Shown: piece after piece, positions 1-8,045 of the stretch | Numbering within the stretch: position 1 is the first letter of the stretch | Layout: each line of letters begins with the position of its first letter | From: Polyangium fumosum | GTDB taxonomy: Bacteria > Myxococcota_A > Polyangia > Polyangiales > Polyangiaceae | Length of the DNA stretch: 64,000 nt | Assembly: GCF_005144585.1 (NCBI RefSeq) | Contig: NZ_SSMQ01000007.1 | Location: 124,001-188,000 of the forward strand | Direction: 5' to 3' | Program-made: the position numbers and the translations under genes | Notes under the pieces: generated by a model | The model's database searches: none | Told to the model about the DNA's origin: nothing | The model's input: the letters and a program-made list of their open reading frames with translations, nothing else

Positions 1-2379
1 CTCGGGTTTTCCCTCGACGTCATCGACACCGAGGGCGAGATCGAAAACGCCCGCTTCAACCTCGTCCCGCACCTCCCGCGCAATTTTTACTCCCCGCTCC
101 CCTTCGCGCTCCCGCCGATCGCCGAGCACGTCCTCTCGTTCTTGTTATCGCCCTCGGGCAACACCCCGGCGCACCTCGCGGTCGTCGTGTGGGGCCTCTT
201 CTCGTATCTCATGCTTCGTACGGCGGTCATCATGCGCGGCATCGAGAAGGCGCGCGCCGCGATTCCGCTCTCGATCGGCGGCTGGGGCACGCGCGGCAAA
301 TCCGGCTCCGAGCGATTGAAGGCCGCGCTCTTCCACGCCATGCGGTACGACGTCGTCGTGAAGACCACCGGCTGCGAGGCCATGTTCATTCACGCGATGC
401 GGGACCTCCCGGCCGGCGAGATCTTCATCTATCGCCCCTACGACAAGGCCACGATCTGGGAGCAGCGCAACGTCCTCTTCACCGGAAAAAACCTTCATTG
501 CCAGGTCTTTCTGTGGGAGTGCATGGCGCTCCAGCCGCGCTTCGTCGAGACCCTCTGCAACGAATGGATGCAGGACCCGATCACGACGCTGACGAACGCC
601 TACCCCGACCACGAGGACATCCAGGGCCCCGGCGGCGAAGACGTCGCGCGCGTCATCTCCTGCTTCATGCCCCAGGACGGCGTCACCTTCACCTCGGAAG
701 AGCAGATGTTCCCGCTCTTCCTCGACAATGCGCGCCGCAAACGGACGAACCTCGTCCACGTCCAGCCCATCGAGGCCGACCTCATTCCCGTCGACCTCCT
801 CCAGCGCCTCCCTTACCAGGAGCACCCGCGCAACGTCGCCCTCGTCCTCGAACTCGCTGATTACTTCCAGATCGACCGTGAAAAAGCGCTCGTCGAGATC
901 GCCGACCACGTCATCCTCGACCTCGGCGTCTTGAAGACCTATCCCACGGTCGAATACCGTGGCCGCAAGCTCACGTTCTCCAATGGAATGAGCGCGAACG
1001 AGCGCGCCGGCTTCCTCTCGAACTGGACGCGACTCGCCTACGACAAACACAACCCCGACGAGACACCCGACCGGGCCACCTGCGCCGTCGTCAACAACCG
1101 CGCCGACCGCGTCGCCCGTTCCCGCGTCTTCGCGCAGATCTTCGTCGACGACGCCGGCTGCGACCACATCGTCCTCATCAACACGAACCTCGGCGGCATG
1201 ATGCAGTTCATCACCGAGGCCCTCGACAGTTGGCTCGGCGGCACCCGCATCACCGCCGACGCCGACAAGGAAAAGGCGCTCGTCAAATTCGACGAATACC
1301 TCCGCCGCACGGGCACCCGGTCGAGCCTCGAAGCCCTCGAAGAGACGCTCCTCATCATGCTCAAGGCCTTGCCGATGGAGGACGAGGACGCGCGCAAGAT
1401 CGTCGAGGACGCCCGCCCGCTCTTCTCCGCGACCCCCGAGGAGCTCGGCGCCGCGATCGAAAAAGCCTTGTCCGGGAAAACCCCTGCCGAGGGCAAGGAC
1501 GACATCCGCCCCGACATCGTCGCCCACACGATTCGCTACGCCAAACGCACGAAGATTCGCGACGACGCGAAGAAACGTGTCTCGGGCGCGCTCGACCAGA
1601 AAGCGTGGGCCGAGGCCGACGGGATCTTCCGCGCCGCCTACCGCGAGCTCTTCCTCGAACGCGTCTATGTCCTCTGGAACTCCGGATCCACGGGCGACCA
1701 GGTCATCGATTTCATGGTCAAGCAGATCCCGCCCGGGATGGACGTGCGCATCATGGGCACGCAAAACATCAAGGGCACGGGCCTCGACTTCGTGTATCGA
1801 TGGCTCTCGATGGACCGCGTGCGCCTGAACATCGAAAAAATGGAGACCACGCCGAGCGCGCGCGCCGAGGTCCTCACGTTCTTCATGTCGTACAACGACT
1901 TCAGCCTGATCGATTGCCGCGAGGCCCTCGACGCGACCCGACGCGCGAAGACCTCCGACGACCCCGACTGGCAACAGCACGCCAATCTGATCAACGCCGC
2001 CCTCGAACGCCTGAGCAACCTCGAACGGGACAAGGTCACGAAGCTCCAGGCGACGGGCAAGGCGGGCCTCGGCCAACGTGTCCTCAACAAGGTCGAGCAG
2101 CTCTTCGACCACCTCGACTCGGTCCGCCGCACGAACACCGCGCAGACGGTCATGAACGACCTCTTCGCCGCGCGCGTCGGCCACGGCCAGGCCGCCATTC
2201 TGCTCCGCGACGTCACGGGCCGCTCGAAGGGCGGCTGGCTCTACAAGGACCTCAAGAAATGGTGGGCCAAGCAGGAAGAGCGATTCCCCTGGCTCAAGGG
2301 CAAGAGCGAGGAAGAGCAAAAGAAGGACGACAAGAAAGGCGAGTCACCGCCGACCGGGGATCCCGCGCCGGCGGGCTGA
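1..2379 (+). CDS. PgsB/CapB-like poly-gamma-glutamate synthase (Mur-ligase fold), 5' truncated by window
   Basis: The frame is open from the first base, so the start lies upstream and 792 codons are visible. A hydrophobic segment lies at visible residues 58-78. It is followed by a P-loop-like GTRGKSG (about 96-102) and a TTGCEAM stretch, which match the ATP-binding region of PgsB/CapB amide ligases (a Mur-ligase relative with TGxRGKS). Further matches are TLTNAYPDHEDIQG and CAVVNNRADR. The family joins glutamates through gamma-amide bonds at the membrane. PgsB is normally about 400 residues, so this protein is much longer, with a C-terminal half I do not recognise and a Lys/Glu/Pro-rich tail. 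No CapC or CapA partner is visible; they could lie upstream. The stop is 1 bp from the convergent neighbour. The family call is good; substrate and polymer are unknown. Confidence 0.75.
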   Translation, partial: LGFSLDVIDTEGEIENARFNLVPHLPRNFYSPLPFALPPIAEHVLSFLLSPSGNTPAHLAVVVWGLFSYLMLRTAVIMRGIEKARAAIPLSIGGWGTRGKSGSERLKAALFHAMRYDVVVKTTGCEAMFIHAMRDLPAGEIFIYRPYDKATIWEQRNVLFTGKNLHCQVFLWECMALQPRFVETLCNEWMQDPITTLTNAYPDHEDIQGPGGEDVARVISCFMPQDGVTFTSEEQMFPLFLDNARRKRTNLVHVQPIEADLIPVDLLQRLPYQEHPRNVALVLELADYFQIDREKALVEIADHVILDLGVLKTYPTVEYRGRKLTFSNGMSANERAGFLSNWTRLAYDKHNPDETPDRATCAVVNNRADRVARSRVFAQIFVDDAGCDHIVLINTNLGGMMQFITEALDSWLGGTRITADADKEKALVKFDEYLRRTGTRSSLEALEETLLIMLKALPMEDEDARKIVEDARPLFSATPEELGAAIEKALSGKTPAEGKDDIRPDIVAHTIRYAKRTKIRDDAKKRVSGALDQKAWAEADGIFRAAYRELFLERVYVLWNSGSTGDQVIDFMVKQIPPGMDVRIMGTQNIKGTGLDFVYRWLSMDRVRLNIEKMETTPSARAEVLTFFMSYNDFSLIDCREALDATRRAKTSDDPDWQQHANLINAALERLSNLERDKVTKLQATGKAGLGQRVLNKVEQLFDHLDSVRRTNTAQTVMNDLFAARVGHGQAAILLRDVTGRSKGGWLYKDLKKWWAKQEERFPWLKGKSEEEQKKDDKKGESPPTGDPAPAG

Positions 2380-2380
2380 T

Positions 2381-2992
2381 TCAGCGCGCGTAAATCGTCG
2401 GCCCCTCGTCCCAGGGCATCCACGACTCCGAGATGATGAGAAACGTCGACGCCGACGTCATCCCCTTGTAGCCGAACTCCACGCCGAGCCATTCGAACAC
2501 CCGACGATCGCCGGTCCGCACCGGAAACACGATCTCGCCGCCCTCGGGGAAAGGGACGAACTCGTCCGATCCCACGGGATCGAGCTTGATCGACACCTCC
2601 TCGTGATGACCGCCCAGCATCGCGATCTGCGCCGTCGACCCGCCGCACCGGATCCGCACCCATTCCCGGATATTCTGGAGCCGGCAGCCATTCGCCGACG
2701 ACCCCGGCGAAAAGGACCTCTCCACGCCCAGCACGTCCCAGTCGCTGTCCTTCGGCCGCGGCGACTTATCCGCTGAAATCGCGAGCGTCTGCTTCGGCGG
2801 CGCGGCCGGCCCTACCTCCGCGTCCCCGCCGTCGTCCGCGTCGTCTGCGCCCGCGTCCTCCAGGGCCGCGACGCTCCCGAACGGCGCTTCTTGCGCCACG
2901 GGCGCATCCTCTGCGCTCGCCCAGCCCGCGAAGAGCGCGCCTCCTGCGAATGCGAGCGCCACGAACCCGGTCGTGCCCTTCTTCGTCTTCAT
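2381..2992 (-). CDS. Exported protein with a C-x12-C 'REW' domain, partner of the di-haem lipoprotein (copy 1)
   Basis: 203 residues. A signal peptide ends near WASA/ED and is followed by an Asp/Ala/Pro-rich linker (about 40-95) and a C-terminal domain. That domain is clearly paralogous to the protein at 56504-57142. Both carry C-x5-REW-[VL]-RI-x-C, then a beta-rich stretch with FPVR, a DRRV motif, and a C-terminus with a W and GPTI or RPTI. The ATG overlaps the stop of the upstream cytochrome gene by 4 bp (ATGA), so translation is probably coupled. The role is unknown. Strict pairing with the cytochrome suggests a periplasmic accessory or substrate-binding subunit, which is inference. The paired cysteines probably form a disulfide. 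Confidence 0.8.
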   Translation of the reverse strand: MKTKKGTTGFVALAFAGGALFAGWASAEDAPVAQEAPFGSVAALEDAGADDADDGGDAEVGPAAPPKQTLAISADKSPRPKDSDWDVLGVERSFSPGSSANGCRLQNIREWVRIRCGGSTAQIAMLGGHHEEVSIKLDPVGSDEFVPFPEGGEIVFPVRTGDRRVFEWLGVEFGYKGMTSASTFLIISESWMPWDEGPTIYAR

Positions 2993-5211
2993 AACGTCCT
3001 CAGGAACGCCACGAGCGACGCGCGCTCCGGCTTGGTGAGCTGGTTCGTGTTCCCCATGCGATCGTCGTTCTGCTCGATCAGCTCTTCCAGCGTCGAGAAA
3101 CGCCCGTCGTGTGCATAAGGCGCCGTCCCCCCGACGAACCGCAGCGACGGCGTCTTGAACCCGAGCTCCGTATCCGGATCAAAGCCCACCGGCGGCGGCA
3201 GCATCGAATAGATGGGGTACGGCGCGCGATCACTATAATCCATCTCAGGCACGTGGCAGCCCGCGCATTTCGTCTCGACGCGCAGGAACACCTCCTGCCC
3301 CTTCTTCTCCTCCTCCGAGAGCTCCCGCGCCTTGCGCGGCGGCGGCACGAGCCCGAGCCGCAAGAACGCCCGCAGCGCCATCGCCCGCTCGGTCAGCTCC
3401 TTTCGATCGTGCCCGTACGGCAGATCGCCCCACCGGTGCAGCAAAAACCCATTCGTCAACCGGTGCGTGAGGTGCGGGCTCTCCGCGTGCCAGCCATACG
3501 GCCCCTCGTACACCACCCGCCCCGCGAGCATCGGTGTTTGGCGCGCAAAACCCCCGTTCGTCCCCTTCTCCGCCCCCCAGCCGGGGATGTTCGCCGCGCC
3601 CGCAAAGAAGTTCGGATGTTGCCCGACGGCCGCGGCCTCGTGCCAGACGTGCCCATCGTCGCGCCCCTCCGGATGGCAGCCCGCACAGCCCATTCCGCCG
3701 CTCATCACCTCGTCCGATCCATTGTAATAGAGCTGCCGGCCGAGCGCCGCCTCCGCGGGCAGCGGCTCCTCGCCGAGCCGCATCAACTGATTCCTCCTCG
3801 CGTCGAAGAACACGACCTCCATCGAATGCGTCGCCCGGCAAAACACGTACGCCGATCGCTCGTTCGCGGCGAGCGCGATCCCGCTCGGCGCGCCGCACCC
3901 GGTCGCCACCTTGTATTTCGGATCCGGATCCTTCCGCAGCTCGTGCCTCGCCGCCACGAACAGCGCCGGATCGATCGGCCCCGCGTAAAACTCCAGGAGA
4001 TCGTCCGTCCCCTCCGAGGCCACGAGCAGCGTATCCGTGCTCTTCCGGTACACCACGGCGCGCGGCTGCACGAACGGGTTTGGCGTGGAACGTGGCCCCG
4101 CGCCGCCCGTCTCCGGATCCGTGGCCAACCCCGTCGCTTGCGGCGTCGTCATCTTCGGCCCGGCGAGGCGCGTCGGCGCGAGCGGCGTGTCGTCCTTCGT
4201 CAGAAGCACGTCGACCGCCGACACCCCCATCCAGACCTGCGGCCCCAATCCGCCGAGCGCGTGCCGCGGCACGTAAAGCTTCTTCCCCTCCGGCGACAGC
4301 ACCGCCGAATACGCGAGCGACGCATTCGATTTCGCCCCCACCTCCGTTCGCAAGGGCGACGCCGGCAGCTTGATCCGCCGCGCCGACGCCGCCTCCCCGT
4401 CGATCCCGTCGATCCGCGTGAGATCCGTGCCCACGAGGTGCGTCACGTACGCTGCTTTCCCGCTCGGATGCACCACCACCGCGCGTGGCTCGCGCCCCAC
4501 GTCCACGGAAAACCGCACCTTCCCCGTTGCGATCTCCACGCCCGACACCTTGTGCGTCCATGCGCTCGTCACGAGCGCCGTCGATTCATCGGGCGTCACG
4601 GCCACGCCCCACGCGTCCTCGGGCAATTCGACCCGCGACTCGACCACGAGCCCCTTTTCGGCGTCCGGCCGCATCACGAGCAAAAGCCCCGGCCCCGTCG
4701 CCGACGGCACCGTCTTCGGCTTCTCGTATTTCTCGGGCCCCTTTGCTTTCGTCACCGCCGGCGCCGCGCTCGCCGAGGCCGTGGGCGCAGGCGCCGCGCT
4801 CGCCTCACGCTCCTCCGGCTTCCTATCGGTGCCCGGCGCAATCGCCCCTTCGCTCCGAATCGTCACGAGCACCCGATCCGCGAGCGCGAGCACCTGGGCC
4901 GGCTGCCCGGGCACCTTCACGGTCCGCGCCGGCTTCTCCACGTCCACCGGCATCGTGATCACGTGCACCACGCCCCGATCCTCGTCGGCCACGTACAACG
5001 CGTCCTCCGAGGGCGAACGCGCGATCGTGCTGCCCTCCGGCGCCACGGCCTTCGGCTTTTCTTTTGGCGCCGCCGCCGCGGCCGCGCTCGGGGCCGCCGC
5101 GCTCGTCGTCTCCGCCGGGCCCGGCGTGGGCCCCCCGGGCTTCTCGCCGCCCCCCTTGCATGCAACGAATGCCGCTGCGACTGCGATCGGATAGCCCCAT
5201 GAAAAACGCAT
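2989..5211 (-). CDS. Di-haem cytochrome c / YVTN beta-propeller lipoprotein (copy 1)
   Basis: 740 residues. The N-terminus (MRFSWGYPIAVAAAFVAC) is a signal peptide with a weak lipobox, followed by a Pro/Ala-rich linker. Residues about 60-450 hold repeated propeller-like blades (REPRAVVVHPSGKAAYVTHL is typical). The C-terminal third carries two CAGCH haem-binding motifs near residues 508 and 648. It ends like MauG/cytochrome-c-peroxidase proteins (KTPSLRFVG, APYAHDGRF, LEELIEQN). This predicts an outer-membrane or periplasmic electron-transfer enzyme; the substrate is unknown. The gene is followed by its small partner with an ATGA overlap. A second copy of the whole unit lies at 56504-59319. 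Confidence 0.82.
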   Translation of the reverse strand: MRFSWGYPIAVAAAFVACKGGGEKPGGPTPGPAETTSAAAPSAAAAAAPKEKPKAVAPEGSTIARSPSEDALYVADEDRGVVHVITMPVDVEKPARTVKVPGQPAQVLALADRVLVTIRSEGAIAPGTDRKPEEREASAAPAPTASASAAPAVTKAKGPEKYEKPKTVPSATGPGLLLVMRPDAEKGLVVESRVELPEDAWGVAVTPDESTALVTSAWTHKVSGVEIATGKVRFSVDVGREPRAVVVHPSGKAAYVTHLVGTDLTRIDGIDGEAASARRIKLPASPLRTEVGAKSNASLAYSAVLSPEGKKLYVPRHALGGLGPQVWMGVSAVDVLLTKDDTPLAPTRLAGPKMTTPQATGLATDPETGGAGPRSTPNPFVQPRAVVYRKSTDTLLVASEGTDDLLEFYAGPIDPALFVAARHELRKDPDPKYKVATGCGAPSGIALAANERSAYVFCRATHSMEVVFFDARRNQLMRLGEEPLPAEAALGRQLYYNGSDEVMSGGMGCAGCHPEGRDDGHVWHEAAAVGQHPNFFAGAANIPGWGAEKGTNGGFARQTPMLAGRVVYEGPYGWHAESPHLTHRLTNGFLLHRWGDLPYGHDRKELTERAMALRAFLRLGLVPPPRKARELSEEEKKGQEVFLRVETKCAGCHVPEMDYSDRAPYPIYSMLPPPVGFDPDTELGFKTPSLRFVGGTAPYAHDGRFSTLEELIEQNDDRMGNTNQLTKPERASLVAFLRTL

Positions 5212-5353
5212 CGTCCTCGTCTCTCCCGGACCGCGTGGCCCCTGCCTTCCCCGCGGCGCCGAGGAACGCTCGGGCCGCGGCCCCTCGTCCAGGGTCCCGC
5301 GAGAGCACGCATCTTACCCGGTTCACGCGCCATGATCATGATAAGGTTCCTCC

Positions 5354-6394
5354 ATGACGACGGAGATGCGAAAGCTCGTCGCAGAGCTCTGTTCTCCGGC
5401 ATGCGCCGGCCGCAAACCAGGCACGAAAGGCGGAGACGCCGCGCGCGCGGCCGTCGTATCCGCGATGCGAACGGCCGGCCTCGACCCGTACGAGCCGCCC
5501 GTCCCGGGCTTGCGCGACGCAAACGTCATCGCGGTCCTCCCCGGCGACGTCGAGCGATACGTGCTCGTCGGCGCCCATTTCGACCACCTCGGCGAACTCG
5601 CGGGGCAGGTCTACTGGGGCGCCGACGACAACGCCGCGGCCGTCGGCATCCTCCTCGAAGTCGGCCGCGCCCTCGCCGCGAAACGCCCCGCCGGCCGCGG
5701 CGTCCTCCTCGCCGCGTTCGACGGCGAAGAGGCCCCGCATTTCACGCAGAATACGATGGGCTCGATGTTTTTCGCGAAACACCCCACCGTCCCGCTCGAC
5801 CGCATCGACATGATGATCGCCATGGACCTCGTCGGCCACACCTTCGGCCCCGCGGGCGTCCCCGACGAGGTCGGCCAATCCCTCTTCGCCCTCGGCACCG
5901 AGCGCAGCGAGGGCACCGCGGCGCACGTCGACGCCATCGCGTCGATCGAGCCCGGCGTCCGCATCCGCCGCGCCGACGCCGAGATCATCCCGCCCCTCTC
6001 CGATTACCTCGCCTTTTGGCAGCGCAGCGTCCCCTTCTTGTTCCTCACCGCTGGCCGGTCGCGCCATTACCACATGCCGACCGACACCCCCGAAAAGCTC
6101 GACTGGCCCAAGATGCTCGCGACGGCCCGCTGGCTCGAACGATTCGTCCGCGAGACCTGCGCGCGGCCCGCGAAGCCCCTTCCATTCCTGCGGAGCGGAC
6201 GCGACGACGCCGCCACGCTCCGCTCCCTCGTCGCGATCACGCGCGCGCTCGAGCCCGTCTCCGTGGAGGCGCGGACCGGCCGCGATACCGCCGAGGCGCT
6301 GCTCGCCGAGTGCGATACGAGCGGCGCCTTGCCGGATCCGCTCCCGAACCACGCGTCGATGCTCGTGGGCATGCTCGAATCGAAGCTCGCCTGA
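5354..6394 (+). CDS. M28-family zinc aminopeptidase-like peptidase
   Basis: 346 residues. All expected M28 metal ligands are present: HFDH at 75-78, GADDN at 89-93, FDGEE at 122-126 (general base and ligand), D158 in MIAMDLVGH, and a histidine in HMPTDT near 240. Family members use two zinc ions to remove N-terminal residues from peptides. No signal peptide is evident, so a cytoplasmic enzyme is likely. The ATG is preceded by AAGG about 8 nt upstream. The gene is divergent from the cytochrome operon and is followed 11 bp later by the PAS-STAS regulator, so the two are probably co-transcribed. Confidence 0.85.
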   Translation: MTTEMRKLVAELCSPACAGRKPGTKGGDAARAAVVSAMRTAGLDPYEPPVPGLRDANVIAVLPGDVERYVLVGAHFDHLGELAGQVYWGADDNAAAVGILLEVGRALAAKRPAGRGVLLAAFDGEEAPHFTQNTMGSMFFAKHPTVPLDRIDMMIAMDLVGHTFGPAGVPDEVGQSLFALGTERSEGTAAHVDAIASIEPGVRIRRADAEIIPPLSDYLAFWQRSVPFLFLTAGRSRHYHMPTDTPEKLDWPKMLATARWLERFVRETCARPAKPLPFLRSGRDDAATLRSLVAITRALEPVSVEARTGRDTAEALLAECDTSGALPDPLPNHASMLVGMLESKLA

Positions 6395-6405
6395 GGTGCG
6401 TCGCG

Positions 6406-7347
6406 ATGGATCACGCCGCACGCATGCGCCGCATCACCGACACGCTGGCGCGCCTCGTGGACGAAGAGGTCCCCCCGCTCATCGAGGTCATCGAAGACGG
6501 ACCGCTCGGCGACATCGAACGTGAGGTCAATCGCGCCGTCACGAGCCTCTCTGCGCGCCTCGAAGAGCGCCTGATCTTCCGCGTCGGCCCTGTCGTCGTC
6601 TTTCGCTGGCGCGCCGAGCCCGGCTGGCCGGTCGAGTACGTCTCGCCAAACGTCCTCGATCTGACTGGATATCCCGCCGAGGAATTCCTCTCCTTTTCGC
6701 GCACCCTGTCCGACCTCATCGTCCCCGAGGACGTCCAGCGCATCACCGAAGAGCTCCGGTCCTTCGAGGCGAGCCGCGTCGAATGGTTCACCCAATCGCC
6801 TTATCGCATCCGCAAGCGCGACGGCCGGACGATCTGGGTCTCCGATACCGCAGTCATCCAGCGCGACCCCTGGACGCGGGAGGTCACCCATTATTTCGGC
6901 TACATCTTCGACAGCACCGATCACATCGAGCAATCCATCCGCCTCCAGCAGAACGAATCGGCCCTCCGCAGGCTCGCAAGCCCCGTCCTGCAGGTATGGG
7001 ACGGCGTCCTGGCGATGCCCGTGATCGGCGCCCTCGACGAGGCCCGCGCCGCGCACATGACCGAGACCTTGCTCCAGTCGATCACGCACGGCGCAATCAA
7101 GGTCAGCGTCATCGACTTGACGGGCCTCGACGACGTCGACGCGGCCACGCTCGAGCACATCGTTCAAATGGTCCGCGCCGCCGAGCTCCTCGGGAGCCGG
7201 TGCCTCATCTCGGGCATTTCGTCCCGGGTCGCAGCGGCCATCGTGTCGCTCGGCGTGGACGTCACGAAATTACAAACGTTTGCCACGCTGAGCGCCGCGC
7301 TCGGCCACGCCCTCCGGCACAGAAATCTCCGCCGCGCCGGCCCGTAG
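6406..7347 (+). CDS. PAS-STAS (RsbR-type) sensor/regulator
   Basis: 313 residues. An N-terminal helical segment (1-55, containing DGPLGDIERE) is followed by a PAS domain (about 57-180, with VEYVSPNVLDLTGYPAEEF and a PAC-like end) and a C-terminal STAS domain (about 191-303). RsbR paralogs with this layout are structural subunits of stressosomes, or co-antagonists that bind RsbS and RsbT. The STAS part keeps VIDLTGLDDVDAATLEHIVQ, but a serine or threonine at the usual phospho-acceptor position is not clear to me. The start aligns with MDQAERLRRI of the downstream paralog. It lies 11 bp after the M28 peptidase stop. Confidence 0.82.
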   Translation: MDHAARMRRITDTLARLVDEEVPPLIEVIEDGPLGDIEREVNRAVTSLSARLEERLIFRVGPVVVFRWRAEPGWPVEYVSPNVLDLTGYPAEEFLSFSRTLSDLIVPEDVQRITEELRSFEASRVEWFTQSPYRIRKRDGRTIWVSDTAVIQRDPWTREVTHYFGYIFDSTDHIEQSIRLQQNESALRRLASPVLQVWDGVLAMPVIGALDEARAAHMTETLLQSITHGAIKVSVIDLTGLDDVDAATLEHIVQMVRAAELLGSRCLISGISSRVAAAIVSLGVDVTKLQTFATLSAALGHALRHRNLRRAGP

Positions 7348-7387
7348 AAGAGCGCACAGCGCAAAATCCGCATAGCGTCTCACCGTC

Positions 7388-7422
7388 GCGTGCGAATTCC
7401 ATCATCATCCGAATTCGCGTGC
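7388..7422. promoter_or_regulatory. Inverted repeat in the spacer between tandem STAS genes
   Basis: GCGAATTC (7392-7399) and GAATTCGC (7411-7418) form perfect 8-bp arms around 11 bp. Outward pairing extends the arms to 10 of 12 bases. There is no T-tract, so it could be an operator for the gene at 7533 or a processed hairpin after the gene ending at 7347. The function is not shown. Confidence 0.4.
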
Positions 7423-7443
7423 GTGCGCGACGCACGTAAACCC

Positions 7444-7472
7444 TTGTCGACGGAAGCACGCCTGGGTAAACT
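7444..7472 (+). promoter_or_regulatory. Candidate sigma-70-type promoter for the truncated STAS paralog
   Basis: TTGTCG (7444-7449) and TAAACT (7467-7472) are separated by 17 bp. The predicted start is about 55 bp before the ATG at 7533, which has a good GAAGGA ribosome site 6 nt upstream. It matches the consensus only partly and rests on pattern alone. Confidence 0.35.
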
Positions 7473-7532
7473 GAAGTTGTTTTCATTCAGGGGGAGAAGC
7501 CTCGGGGGGTGCTCGAAGCCGAAGGACCCCCC

Positions 7533-8045
7533 ATGGATCAAGCCGAGAGACTGCGTCGAATCTCCACGTCCCTGGCACGCCTCGCGAACGAGGAGTTGCC
7601 CGACTTCCTTGAAGATATCGACGATGGTCCGCTCGGCGACATCGAACGGAACCTCAATCACGCCATCGGCAGCCTGAGCACACGCCTGGAGGAGCGCCTC
7701 CTCTTCTCCATAGGCCCGGTCGTCGTCTTCCGCTGGCGCGCCACGGAGGGCTGGCCCGTCGAGTACGTCTCTCCGAACGTGGCCGTCCGCGTCACCGTCC
7801 TCGATTTGACGGGCCTCGAAGACGTCGACGCGGCCACGCTGGAACACCTCATGCGCATGGTCCGAGCCGCCACGATGCTCGGCAGCCATTGCCTCGTCTC
7901 CGGCATCTCGCCCCGGGTGGCCTCGATCATCGTCTCGCTCGGGATCGACGTGGCGAACCTCTCCACGTTCGCCACGCTGAGCGCCGCGCTCGGCCACGCT
8001 TTCGGACAGGCGGGGCGTCGCCGCCCCAGCCGCCTCAACGCGTGA
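7533..8045 (+). CDS. RsbR-like paralog lacking the PAS core (internal in-frame deletion)
   Basis: 170 residues. Residues 1-83 align without gaps to the protein at 6406-7347 (MDQAERLRRI, DGPLGDIERN, VEYVSPNV). The sequence then jumps directly to the STAS segment that begins at residue 230 of the longer copy (AVRVTVLDLTGLEDVD). Residues equivalent to 84-229, most of PAS plus the first STAS strands, are missing. The frame is intact to the end. The ATG at 7533 was chosen over an upstream GTG (7509) by homology and because GAAGGA lies 6 nt upstream. It may be a signal-blind dominant stressosome subunit or a decaying duplicate. The end overlaps the convergent gene by 11 bp. Confidence 0.7.
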   Translation: MDQAERLRRISTSLARLANEELPDFLEDIDDGPLGDIERNLNHAIGSLSTRLEERLLFSIGPVVVFRWRATEGWPVEYVSPNVAVRVTVLDLTGLEDVDAATLEHLMRMVRAATMLGSHCLVSGISPRVASIIVSLGIDVANLSTFATLSAALGHAFGQAGRRRPSRLNA

